The notes below the pieces were generated by a model. It did no database searches and was not told where the DNA came from. It saw only the letters and a list, made by a program, of their open reading frames with translations. The position numbers and the translations under genes are program-made. This document shows positions 8,015-14,344 of a stretch of 14,344 nucleotides of DNA, piece by piece (the first letter of the stretch is position 1; each line of letters opens with the position of its first letter). The stretch comes from Acidimicrobiaceae bacterium (GTDB lineage: Bacteria; Actinomycetota; Acidimicrobiia; Acidimicrobiales; UBA8592): NCBI GenBank assembly GCA_002715405.1, contig PAZD01000007.1, forward strand, positions 16,954 to 31,297, written 5' to 3'.

Positions 8015-8371
8015 ATTTTTTAGTTCATTTAGTTCATCAATCATGGATTGAATTTTTTTTTCATTTTCAAGTTGAGGGTTTGATCCATTTCCTTCATCTT
8101 TATCTAAGAATAATATTTCTTCTTCACTAAATAGTTCAGAAACGATCAAAACAAATATGATTGTTAATATAATGGCACAAATAATATCTCTTGTTGCCAT
8201 AAAAAATGCTCCAAAAATGAATAATCTTCTAAAATTTTGATTATGAATCATCCTTTTTTGGGATTCATCTAATTCTGAGATGATAAATCTTCCACCAATG
8301 GTAACAATTATCATCATAATTCCAATAAAAAATTTATTTTCATTTAAAGTATTAAGAAGTTTTTCTAACAT
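8006..8371 (-). CDS. Small integral membrane protein, two hydrophobic segments
   Basis: This is the only minus-strand gene: 121 residues from ATG at 8371-8369 to TAA at 8008-8006. Hydrophobic stretches span residues 14-32 (FFIGIMMIIVTIGGRFII region) and 50-78 (LFIFGAFFMATRDIICAII onward). Between them is a basic loop, SQKRMIHNQNFRR (~37-49). After the second segment come an acidic stretch and a short amphipathic helix, ENEKKIQSMIDELNELKNKL. This suggests a hairpin membrane protein with both ends on the same side. Small proteins of this form occur in giant-virus virion membranes, but I cannot name the family. The second stretch is unusually long (~29 residues) with an internal Arg-Asp. The reverse-strand frame is real: its composition is strongly membrane-like and no competing plus-strand gene covers the interval. 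Confidence 0.85.
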   Translation of the reverse strand: MLEKLLNTLNENKFFIGIMMIIVTIGGRFIISELDESQKRMIHNQNFRRLFIFGAFFMATRDIICAIILTIIFVLIVSELFSEEEILFLDKDEGNGSNPQLENEKKIQSMIDELNELKNKL

Positions 8372-8419
8372 TTATAGTTATATTTTAGAAAAAAAATATA
8401 TTTATCATTAATATATTTA
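8372..8419. promoter_or_regulatory. 48-nt divergent promoter region
   Basis: This A/T-only gap separates the starts of the minus-strand membrane gene (8371) and the plus-strand gene (8420) and must drive both. On the plus strand it holds an A8 tract (8389-8396) followed by TATATTTATCATTAATATATTTA up to the ATG. That resembles the A9-TATATATAAA arrangement upstream of 9041. No recognisable binding site beyond these tracts. Confidence 0.4.
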
Positions 8420-8989
8420 ATGGAAGCAACAGGATGTTTATTAAGTGAAGCTTTTGGAGAAATAGAGGATATTAAAATAAAAAAGAAATCGAAAAAAGAA
8501 AAAAAGAAAGGACAAATCTATCCGAATGAACTAAAACCTGTTGATAGTCATTTTCAAGAAAGTTCTAAAATGATACAAAGATATGATGATCATCAATACT
8601 ATAATGTCAATGGACCATCAAATACATATGGTTCTTATGCTCCCATTCCAAATCAAGAAATCATAAATCCAAACATTGTAAGTGTACCACAGGTCGAACA
8701 AAAGATTGAACATCAAGTCCCTCAAACCATTGATAAACCAATCGTTCAACAACTAACTCCCAAGGAAGTCATCGATGAAAGAAGACAAATTTCAGATCAA
8801 GAATATAATGAATTTAAGGAATTTCAAAGAAGAAAAAACTTTGAAATTCATCAACGTCAATTATCACAATTAGAAGGATTCTCAAATGTAAATGATGATT
8901 TTAATGATGTTCTATTATTCGGATTAATGGGTATTTTCTACCTAATTTTTACAGATTATATTTATAAACTTGGTAAAAAAACATATTAA
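8420..8989 (+). CDS. C-terminally anchored membrane protein with Lys-rich N-terminus, unknown family
   Basis: The protein has 189 residues. The N-terminus reads MEATGCLLSEAFGE and is followed by a dense Lys cluster (KKKSKKEKKK, ~21-30), which could bind nucleic acid or acidic membrane. Residues 40-110 are Gln/Pro/Asn-rich and probably disordered. Residues 115-150 form a charged helix (EVIDERRQISDQEYNEFKEFQRR). A single hydrophobic segment, VLLFGLMGIFYLIFTDYIY (~164-182), lies nearly at the C-terminus and is followed by LGKKTY. It therefore looks like a tail-anchored protein with its bulk in the cytosol or virion interior. A QLEGF motif sits 12 residues before the anchor, recalling the IEG motifs next to the anchors of the two downstream genes. 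No known domain is recognised. Confidence 0.8.
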   Translation: MEATGCLLSEAFGEIEDIKIKKKSKKEKKKGQIYPNELKPVDSHFQESSKMIQRYDDHQYYNVNGPSNTYGSYAPIPNQEIINPNIVSVPQVEQKIEHQVPQTIDKPIVQQLTPKEVIDERRQISDQEYNEFKEFQRRKNFEIHQRQLSQLEGFSNVNDDFNDVLLFGLMGIFYLIFTDYIYKLGKKTY

Positions 8990-9010
8990 ATTATTATTTC
9001 CAATGATCTC

Positions 9011-9037
9011 AAAAAAAAATATATATAAATAATATAA
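9011..9037 (+). promoter_or_regulatory. A9 tract plus TATATAAATAATATAA promoter-like element before the 9041 gene
   Basis: An A9 tract (9011-9019) leads into ATATATAAATAATATAA (9021-9037), then AGT and the ATG at 9041. The 17-bp sequence 9021-9037 is repeated exactly at 11651-11667 before the coiled-coil gene, and AGT directly precedes the ATG in both cases. This repetition supports a shared promoter. Confidence 0.5.
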
Positions 9038-9040
9038 AGT

Positions 9041-9850
9041 ATGGCAAAAAACGAAAATACATTAACATGTATCGCTCTTCTTGTTGGGGTTCTAGTTTTC
9101 CTTTTTTATACTAATTGCTCCAAAGACAAAATCATTGAAGGACACACCATTTCTGATGTAACCGATGCTGCTGTTGCAGCAGCACTAGGAGCTGGAGCCG
9201 ATTCTGGATCCACACCTGCTCTTAAACAATGTATAAACGCATGTTCAACAAAACATGGTGTTCCCGAAGATAAAAGAAGGGCTCTAATGTCTGAAATCAC
9301 AAGATATAATACATTAGCCCTCCGTGAAGAAACAGAAGCTGCTGCCGCTACCGCGAATATCGCAGATCAACTACAAAGAATCAAAAAACTTGAAGCCAGA
9401 TTCAGAAATTTCAGAAATCCAGCCGACGCTAATGCAGCAGAAGGTTCTCCAGAAGCAGAAGCAGGTATTTGTTGGGATACAGCTACAGGACAACCCCTCG
9501 ATACAACAACAGATGAAGGTAAGACAACCTGCTGGTCTAGAGCAACATCATTATTTGAATCGCTCAGAAGCACCCGTGAAGTATATCATGGCCTACCAGA
9601 GGTTACTGAAGAACTCCCGGCTAGTTATGGTGGTAGTGGTCCCGATATCTCACCTTCGTTCAATATTAAAGATGCGACTGGTGCTAAGTTTAGATACGAA
9701 GAACTTAATCCAAATAGAGAAAGATCCACTAATGATGGAGGTACTGATCTACCTCTTGGATGGGGTGATGCAGGTGGTATCGGATGGAACACAACTTTAA
9801 CAACGGGTGGTCCATCACCAGGTAGAACAGATCCAAGTCAAGCTAGATAA
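9041..9850 (+). CDS. N-terminally anchored protein with Ala-rich coiled coil and Gly-rich tail, unknown family
   Basis: The protein has 269 residues. Residues 7-23 (TLTCIALLVGVLVFLFY) form a membrane segment or uncleaved signal anchor, followed by TNCSKDKIIEGHTI with the IEG motif at 32-34. An Ala-rich stretch (~42-54) and CINACSTK (64-71) precede a predicted helical coiled coil at about 75-124, with many Ala and Glu. Two tryptophans lie close to Cys (CWD 144-146, CW 164-165). The last 75 residues are Gly/Ser/Thr/Pro/Asn-rich and likely flexible, including GGSGPDISPSF. The layout (anchor, IEG, then INxC) is shared with the next gene, so the two may be distant paralogues. Most of the chain probably lies outside the cytosol or on the virion surface; the Cys residues fit disulfide use. 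Codon use includes more GCT/GCC/GCA Ala than its neighbours. Confidence 0.85.
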   Translation: MAKNENTLTCIALLVGVLVFLFYTNCSKDKIIEGHTISDVTDAAVAAALGAGADSGSTPALKQCINACSTKHGVPEDKRRALMSEITRYNTLALREETEAAAATANIADQLQRIKKLEARFRNFRNPADANAAEGSPEAEAGICWDTATGQPLDTTTDEGKTTCWSRATSLFESLRSTREVYHGLPEVTEELPASYGGSGPDISPSFNIKDATGAKFRYEELNPNRERSTNDGGTDLPLGWGDAGGIGWNTTLTTGGPSPGRTDPSQAR

Positions 9851-9860
9851 ATAATTTTTT

Positions 9861-9880
9861 TTATATTATATTATATTATT
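9861..9880 (+). promoter_or_regulatory. (ATATT)n leader immediately before the 9881 gene
   Basis: The 30-nt gap between genes consists of a T8 tract followed by TTATATTATATTATATTATT, which ends directly at the ATG. These 20 bases are the exact reverse complement of 11658-11677 beyond the gene's 3' end. It differs from the TATATAAATAATATAA type found before the flanking genes. Confidence 0.35.
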
Positions 9881-11647
9881 ATGTTAACAAATCATTTTTT
9901 ATTATTACTTATGATTATAACATTTATAATTTTTTATATCTGTGATGATAATAAAAAATTAATTGAAGGTATTACATTTAAATGGTATGATAATAATAAC
10001 CTTGAACTAGGTCCTGACTATCATCAATGTATTCATGCGATTGGTGAAAGAATTAAAACAGGACCTCAAGGAGAGGATCGTTGTGTGATTCCCTCTAATT
10101 TCCAACAATCCATTAACGAATGTGCGAATAAATTCTTAGAAAATACAGATGTAGTCCAAAAAGCCCTTGTTACACAATTCTCAAGAGAAGCAATTGATAG
10201 AGTCTATCGGAATAAATTAAGTGATAGTGATATCTATCATCAAAGTGGTGAAAATCAAGGGGAAGTTAAAGAATCAATTCAGAATGAAATAGATAATCGT
10301 ATGCAGACAAAATCAAATAGCTGTAGTACAACATGTCCTACATCCTGTACTAACAATACGAATCCAGAATGTAATAATTGTTCATATCAATGCCTTCAAG
10401 CACATAAACATCTAAATGATAAAACTCAAATTGATAACTGGTTCAACTCCAATAACAAAATACCAAGAAAATACTATTCCCTTAAGAAACATCGTAATAA
10501 AGCAGTTCGAGATCTAGCAAGTGAATATATTGATTCTCAAACAAACTTTATAGGTGGGATCTGTATTGGTAAAAATATAAATCATGATACTACATGTACA
10601 AATAAAAATGAAAATGATTGTACGATAGATGATAATTGTATATTCTATAAATCAGCACCATGTACAGAAACTCCATGTAATCCAACTACAGAATCAAATA
10701 ACTTTTCAACCGAAAATCTAAAATCACAAAGGAATAAAATATATCAATCAGGTGAAGAAGGAGTGAATACCTATCATCAAATCGCAATTAATTCCTATCC
10801 ACAATGCCCCGGTTGTACTGGTCCTTCCGCCACTGGAAATGAAACCGAAGTAGAATGTACCGGGGAAGGTAAGAAATGGGGGGTCTGTATTTCCGGTGTT
10901 GATCCAAGACCACCTCCTGTCGGTCTAAATTCAACCAATGAACAAATCAAAGATAAAATCATAGAGAAACTAGGTCAAGCAAATACATTACAAGAAAATA
11001 TTAATACATATCTATCATTAATTGGTGATGGATCGACAGAACAATCCACATGTGGAGGAGTATGTAAAGTAGATGGAATCAATACTACAGAATCAAAAGA
11101 AGAATGTACAGGTGATAAAGTATGGGAAAACTTACCATGTATCCTTACATCTGATACAAGTCATGAATCGATAAAGGCAGAAATAAAATCAAAACTAACA
11201 GATCTAAATACATTCATCTATCAAACATATCCTAAATTAGTGAATGAATCAAATGGACATCAATCATCGGTAAATCTACTACATGATCGTATACCAAAAT
11301 GTCCATCAGAGGATACATCAGGGATTTTCAATTGTGATAATGATGCCACTGATAATGCTTCATCCTATCTACCTCCAGTGGTTGGTTCTGAGAATCTAAG
11401 TATTCAAGGTCAAAAAACAATTTCTCTATTAAATGAAATTTCAAGATTAAATGATATCGAAACAAGATACAATACCGCTAGTGAAGAATTATCACGATAT
11501 CAGCTCGCAACAGATCTACCAGGTGATGATGATGGTATTGATGAAAGAATCGCTAATATCTCAAAGACGCATGAGGATCTTATGGAAGCACAACGTGAAA
11601 TATCGCAATTATCAGAAGAACTAACGGCATTACGTACTGCCCGTTAA
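9881..11647 (+). CDS. N-terminally anchored Cys-rich protein with C-terminal coiled coil, unknown family
   Basis: The protein has 588 residues. Residues 5-20 are a membrane anchor (HFLLLLMIITFIIFYI), followed by CDDNKKLIEGITF with IEG at 28-30. SINECANK (77-84) matches CINACSTK of the preceding protein. A dense Cys cluster (SCSTTCPTSC...CNNCSYQC) spans 148-171. Further Cys groups are at 228-266. Two C...EC...W motifs lie at about 309-336 (10805-10888) and 395-420 (11063-11140), the same type as in the giant Cys-rich gene at 1-5475. A C-terminal coiled coil runs from about 508 to 588 (ISLLNEISRLNDIETRY, then AQREISQLSEELTALRTAR). Overall it looks like a disulfide-stabilised ectodomain held by an N-terminal anchor. 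A structural or adhesion role on the virion or infected-cell membrane is inferred. The ATG at 9881 is the only sensible start, directly followed by the anchor. Confidence 0.88.
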   Translation: MLTNHFLLLLMIITFIIFYICDDNKKLIEGITFKWYDNNNLELGPDYHQCIHAIGERIKTGPQGEDRCVIPSNFQQSINECANKFLENTDVVQKALVTQFSREAIDRVYRNKLSDSDIYHQSGENQGEVKESIQNEIDNRMQTKSNSCSTTCPTSCTNNTNPECNNCSYQCLQAHKHLNDKTQIDNWFNSNNKIPRKYYSLKKHRNKAVRDLASEYIDSQTNFIGGICIGKNINHDTTCTNKNENDCTIDDNCIFYKSAPCTETPCNPTTESNNFSTENLKSQRNKIYQSGEEGVNTYHQIAINSYPQCPGCTGPSATGNETEVECTGEGKKWGVCISGVDPRPPPVGLNSTNEQIKDKIIEKLGQANTLQENINTYLSLIGDGSTEQSTCGGVCKVDGINTTESKEECTGDKVWENLPCILTSDTSHESIKAEIKSKLTDLNTFIYQTYPKLVNESNGHQSSVNLLHDRIPKCPSEDTSGIFNCDNDATDNASSYLPPVVGSENLSIQGQKTISLLNEISRLNDIETRYNTASEELSRYQLATDLPGDDDGIDERIANISKTHEDLMEAQREISQLSEELTALRTAR

Positions 11648-11650
11648 TTC

Positions 11651-11680
11651 ATATATAAATAATATAATATAATATAATAT
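11651..11680 (+). promoter_or_regulatory. TATATAAATAATATAA promoter-like element with (AATAT)n tract before the coiled-coil gene
   Basis: ATATATAAATAATATAA (11651-11667) is identical to 9021-9037. It runs into repeated AATAT units to 11680, then AGT and the ATG at 11684. The 36-nt gap contains nothing else. It is the best supported shared regulatory sequence in the window. Confidence 0.5.
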
Positions 11681-11683
11681 AGT

Positions 11684-14344
11684 ATGCCCGCCGCGGATAG
11701 TGGAATGTCATCGAAAGAAGCAATGCCATCGCAGGAAATAATGCCATCGCCCAAAATCCAACTCGCGATGCTAAGCGAAGATGCGAAAGTAAAAGGACGA
11801 GAAACGCAAGGAAAGTGGTCCACTTGGGTCCAGCGGTTTAGTGCGCTGGAGGAGGAAAAAGTGCGACTCAGAGCCGAGGAGAAAAGGAGAGAACTAAGCA
11901 AGAAAATCCAAGATTGTGATGATGCACGTCTGCGAGGAGAAGTAGACCCCCGGTGCCCCATACCCCCCGCTGCCGGAGTTCAAGGTATTACCGAAGAAGA
12001 TAAGCAGACCTGTAGGACAGGGGTAGATGTCAGGAGGGTACTACAAGAAAATTGTGGCAGAGGCCTCGACAGAAGCCCGAACCCATGTTTTAATGAAACC
12101 TTACGAGAGCTCGGTCAAACAGATATTAAAGAGGCTATCAAACAAAGGATCACAGGGTTACAACGTGAAGTCAACGCCGCGGCCGTGGCGGCGCGCGCTC
12201 AAGCTGAACAGGAACAGACCCTTAGAAAAGAACTACAAGACGTCAAGAAGGTAAGTGAGGCGCGCAAGGAAGCGGATATTCAAGCTTGGAATGTCATGAA
12301 TCAATGGTTTCAGAATCAGGAGGCGGCAGCAAAAAAAAAGTTAGAAGATTGTAAGTCCGAAAATCAAAAGGTCCGTGATGAATTAAAAGAAAATAAAAAA
12401 GAATTAGAAAAACTAAAAGAAGAAGCAGAAGAAAAGGCAATAATATATAATCAACAGATAAAAAAAATATCAGTCTTTAAAGGTTCGGCGAATGCCAAAT
12501 CTTATGCTCTTGAAGAAAAGAAAAATGAAATACAAGGGATAACTCAAAGTTTAACAAATTCCAGTGGAGAAATTACGAGATTGTTCGATCAACCTCCTGC
12601 GACAGAGGATCAACTTCGCTTGGAAGCTGAACAATTCCGAGATCAATTGGGGATTCCAGTAGAAGATTTTCAACGGGTTGCGGGTGTTGCCGGGCCAATA
12701 GAACGCAAGGATGAATTAAAACAACTTCTATTAAACACAATTAATATCAAACTGGAAATCCAAAGGGAAAAAGGACAAGTCATTGAACAAGAACTTGATA
12801 GTATTAATAAATTGAAAAATACGATTGGTATACTAGAATCCGGTTCTATTAAAGAATTTGATAGGAGTGAATATATAAAAAATCAAACAATTGATCATCT
12901 TAATCAAAAAAACCTCGAGATAGAACAACGAGGTCAAAGGAATTTAATGAATGCCCGTCAATTAATATCACTTCGATTATCTCTTACGGAGGCACATGAA
13001 GATCATCAGACAAAAGTTGAAAACCTTGAAAGTGATTTAAGCGAAAAAATGGATCAAATTGAAGATAAAAATAGAAGAATTTCAGACCTGACATCGCTTG
13101 CTGAACAACTCCGCACTTCGCTTGAAGAGGAGACGAAGAAAAACATGGAAAAACAAAATGTTGCAATTAATGAAGCGATCGAAGAGGAGAAAACCCGCGC
13201 AAAAGAAAACCTTGAGCTTGAGCTAAGTATGGAAAGAGCTCGTATTGACGCAGAATACAAGGGAAAGCTCGCAGGACTCGAGGCTCAGAAAGCCGAGCTC
13301 TTAAAAACAATTACAAATTTAAATAATTCCCTTAGCGCCGACCTCACCGAGAAAGAAGGACTAGCAGAACAATTAAATATTGCCCTCGCCAGAAGCAATA
13401 ATTTGGACAATCAACTAACTTTAGAGAAGGAAAAGAAGGAACATGATATTCACAAAGCGGTCGAGGCTGCGAGGGAGGAGGCGAAGAAGAAGAATGATGA
13501 ATTAATTAGAAGCAAAGACAACATTATAGATGATCTTAAAAAAAAATACGAATTGATCAGTGAGGAAAATGATAAAATCAAAACCGATATGGGAGTACTC
13601 GTACAACAATTAGAAACAGCAACAAAAAGAATACAAGAATTAGAAACAGCCACAGATTTAACACAAGATCAACTAATACAAAAGGCAGAAACGTTACGCG
13701 ATCTCGAACAAGACCCAGTACTCCGCAGCCAAAGGTCAGCTGAGATTCAAGAGGCCTTAAACAGCTCTACACAAAAAGAATCTCTTATTAATTTACTAGG
13801 AAAAATAGCCATAGAATATCAAAATAAAGCCGCGAAGGAGCTAGAGGAAAGGATTAAAGTACAGGAAGCCCTCGAAGAGGTAGAGAAAAGTAACAAGGGA
13901 CTCATGGCCACCCTCCAGGCCCAAGCCACAAATCTCTCCAATGAACGAAATAAAATTGAATTGTTAGAATTCTTGGTTAGCACCGGAAAAGCAGACCTTG
14001 CAGCTTCAAAGCAAGCGACAAAGGATATGGAGGAGCGCTCGGAGGCCGCGGTGCGGCTGCTGCGTATCGAACTCAATACTGTTCGAGAGGAACAGCAGAA
14101 GGCCATTGTCCAGCTTACCGAAGAAAAAGATAGAGTTGAGCGGGAACTCCAGGGCCAACTAAATGCAGCATCAGAAGAAAAGGCGCTCCTTCAAGACGAA
14201 TACAATTTATTAGAAAGAACATCGGATCTCGCAAAAATCGAGAACACAAAGGAACTTCAAGGGCTTCGAACCCAAATTGGAGAATTACGAGAACTAGCGG
14301 ATAAGAGTAGCGAAACAATAAATACATTAGAGAATAAGATAACA
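11684..14344 (+). CDS. Long coiled-coil protein, 3' end beyond the window
   Basis: From ATG 11684 the frame stays open for 887 codons to the last base with no stop, so the gene continues past the window. No in-frame stop occurs upstream of the ATG until the A/T leader. After a short N-terminus (MPAADSGMSS...), residues 78-135 hold five Cys (78, 91, 110, 124, 135) in a Pro-containing region. One more Cys is at 223 and I see none after it. From about residue 155 the chain is almost pure heptad-rich helix (Glu, Lys, Gln, Leu, Ala). Breaks occur near 303-346 (DQPPATEDQL, GIPVEDFQRVAGVAGPIERKDE) and near DPVL (~677). No signal peptide, membrane segment, Walker motif or motor domain is seen, so myosin, kinesin and SMC proteins do not fit the part visible. 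It is probably an elongated intracellular or virion scaffold. Codons 1-220 are markedly GC-rich. Confidence 0.88.
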   Translation, partial: MPAADSGMSSKEAMPSQEIMPSPKIQLAMLSEDAKVKGRETQGKWSTWVQRFSALEEEKVRLRAEEKRRELSKKIQDCDDARLRGEVDPRCPIPPAAGVQGITEEDKQTCRTGVDVRRVLQENCGRGLDRSPNPCFNETLRELGQTDIKEAIKQRITGLQREVNAAAVAARAQAEQEQTLRKELQDVKKVSEARKEADIQAWNVMNQWFQNQEAAAKKKLEDCKSENQKVRDELKENKKELEKLKEEAEEKAIIYNQQIKKISVFKGSANAKSYALEEKKNEIQGITQSLTNSSGEITRLFDQPPATEDQLRLEAEQFRDQLGIPVEDFQRVAGVAGPIERKDELKQLLLNTINIKLEIQREKGQVIEQELDSINKLKNTIGILESGSIKEFDRSEYIKNQTIDHLNQKNLEIEQRGQRNLMNARQLISLRLSLTEAHEDHQTKVENLESDLSEKMDQIEDKNRRISDLTSLAEQLRTSLEEETKKNMEKQNVAINEAIEEEKTRAKENLELELSMERARIDAEYKGKLAGLEAQKAELLKTITNLNNSLSADLTEKEGLAEQLNIALARSNNLDNQLTLEKEKKEHDIHKAVEAAREEAKKKNDELIRSKDNIIDDLKKKYELISEENDKIKTDMGVLVQQLETATKRIQELETATDLTQDQLIQKAETLRDLEQDPVLRSQRSAEIQEALNSSTQKESLINLLGKIAIEYQNKAAKELEERIKVQEALEEVEKSNKGLMATLQAQATNLSNERNKIELLEFLVSTGKADLAASKQATKDMEERSEAAVRLLRIELNTVREEQQKAIVQLTEEKDRVERELQGQLNAASEEKALLQDEYNLLERTSDLAKIENTKELQGLRTQIGELRELADKSSETINTLENKIT
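11705..11758 (+). repeat. Three 18-bp tandem units at the start of the coiled-coil gene
   Basis: Units at 11705-11722, 11723-11740 and 11741-11758 each begin ATG(T/C)CATCG and encode MSSKEA, MPSQEI and MPSPKI. Each unit supplies an in-frame Met, so residues 8, 14 and 20 are alternative starts. The first ATG at 11684 is preferred because the promoter-like leader ends there with the same AGT-ATG junction as at 9041. Confidence 0.65.
13607..13666 (+). repeat. Two tandem 30-bp units inside the coiled coil
   Basis: 13607-13636 and 13637-13666 match at about 23 of 30 positions and encode QLETATKRIQ and ELETATDLTQ. This is a small local duplication; it shows how the helical region may have grown. 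Ten residues is not a heptad multiple, so it may shift the coiled-coil register. Confidence 0.55.

Noticed and set aside
11644..11961. Reverse-strand open frame of 105 codons opposite the start of the coiled-coil gene
   Set aside because: It mirrors the GC-rich part of the coiled-coil frame, is Ser/Arg-rich as expected from reversed Glu/Ala codons, and would end in the A/T leader.
12027..12254. Plus-strand 75-codon frame inside the coiled-coil gene
   Set aside because: It sits wholly within the stop-free 887-codon frame and shows no domain or promoter of its own.
13607..13666. Short internal duplication as a mobile or functional element
   Set aside because: It is an in-frame 30-bp local repeat with about 7 mismatches, typical of coiled-coil growth.
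11684..14344. SMC, Rad50, myosin or kinesin identity for the long coiled coil
   Set aside because: No Walker A, motor or hinge motif is visible in the 887 residues, and the N-terminus carries no ATP-binding domain.
1..14344. tRNA genes, CRISPR arrays, transposases, introns or inteins
   Set aside because: None seen: gaps are too short and A/T-only, no spaced identical repeats of CRISPR type, and all frames are continuous without splice-like interruptions.

Overview
The window most likely comes from a large DNA virus of eukaryotes (Nucleocytoviricota, probably Imitervirales or a related algal/protist-virus lineage). The evidence is AT-rich, intron-free, tightly packed genes with gaps of 0-192 nt; no Shine-Dalgarno-like sequence before the starts; A/T-only promoter-like leaders; palindromes at several gene ends; a compact eIF4A-type DEAD-box helicase; and a protein that resembles a family I recall as restricted to giant viruses. 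A protist genome is less likely but cannot be excluded without a search.

Layout. Eight protein genes cover almost everything, seven on + and one on -. (1) 1-5475: 3' part of a giant Cys-rich, Asn/Asp/Gly/Ser/Thr-rich protein. Its start lies before the window, because the 22 codons before the first ATG already contain one of its repeat motifs. It has about eight diverged sushi-like modules, three inserted Cys/Trp motifs and a PAN/Apple-like C-terminus. (2) 5668-6822: eIF4A-like RNA helicase. (3) 6878-8005: giant-virus protein, possibly DUF5767-like. (4) 8006-8371, minus: small two-hairpin membrane protein whose stop codon directly abuts that of gene 3. (5) 8420-8989: Lys-rich protein with a C-terminal membrane anchor. 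(6) 9041-9850 and (7) 9881-11647: two proteins sharing an N-terminal membrane anchor, an IEG motif and an INxC motif; the second is Cys-rich and carries the same Cys/Trp motif as gene 1. (8) 11684 to the window end: an uninterrupted 887-codon frame with no stop, the N-terminal part of a very long coiled-coil protein. Its first ~650 nt are strikingly GC-rich compared with everything around them.

How it may work together (inference). Genes 1, 6 and 7 look like exported or virion-surface proteins stabilised by disulfides, genes 4 and 5 like small membrane proteins, and gene 8 like an intracellular or tegument/fibre-type coiled-coil scaffold. The helicase would act on mRNA during infection. A 17-bp A/T sequence is identical just upstream of genes 6 and 8 and nearly matched upstream of gene 3, suggesting co-regulation, perhaps as late genes. 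No RNA genes, CRISPR arrays, transposons or introns were seen. The longest stretch without a gene is 192 nt (5476-5667); it holds a hairpin and a 38-bp tandem repeat.
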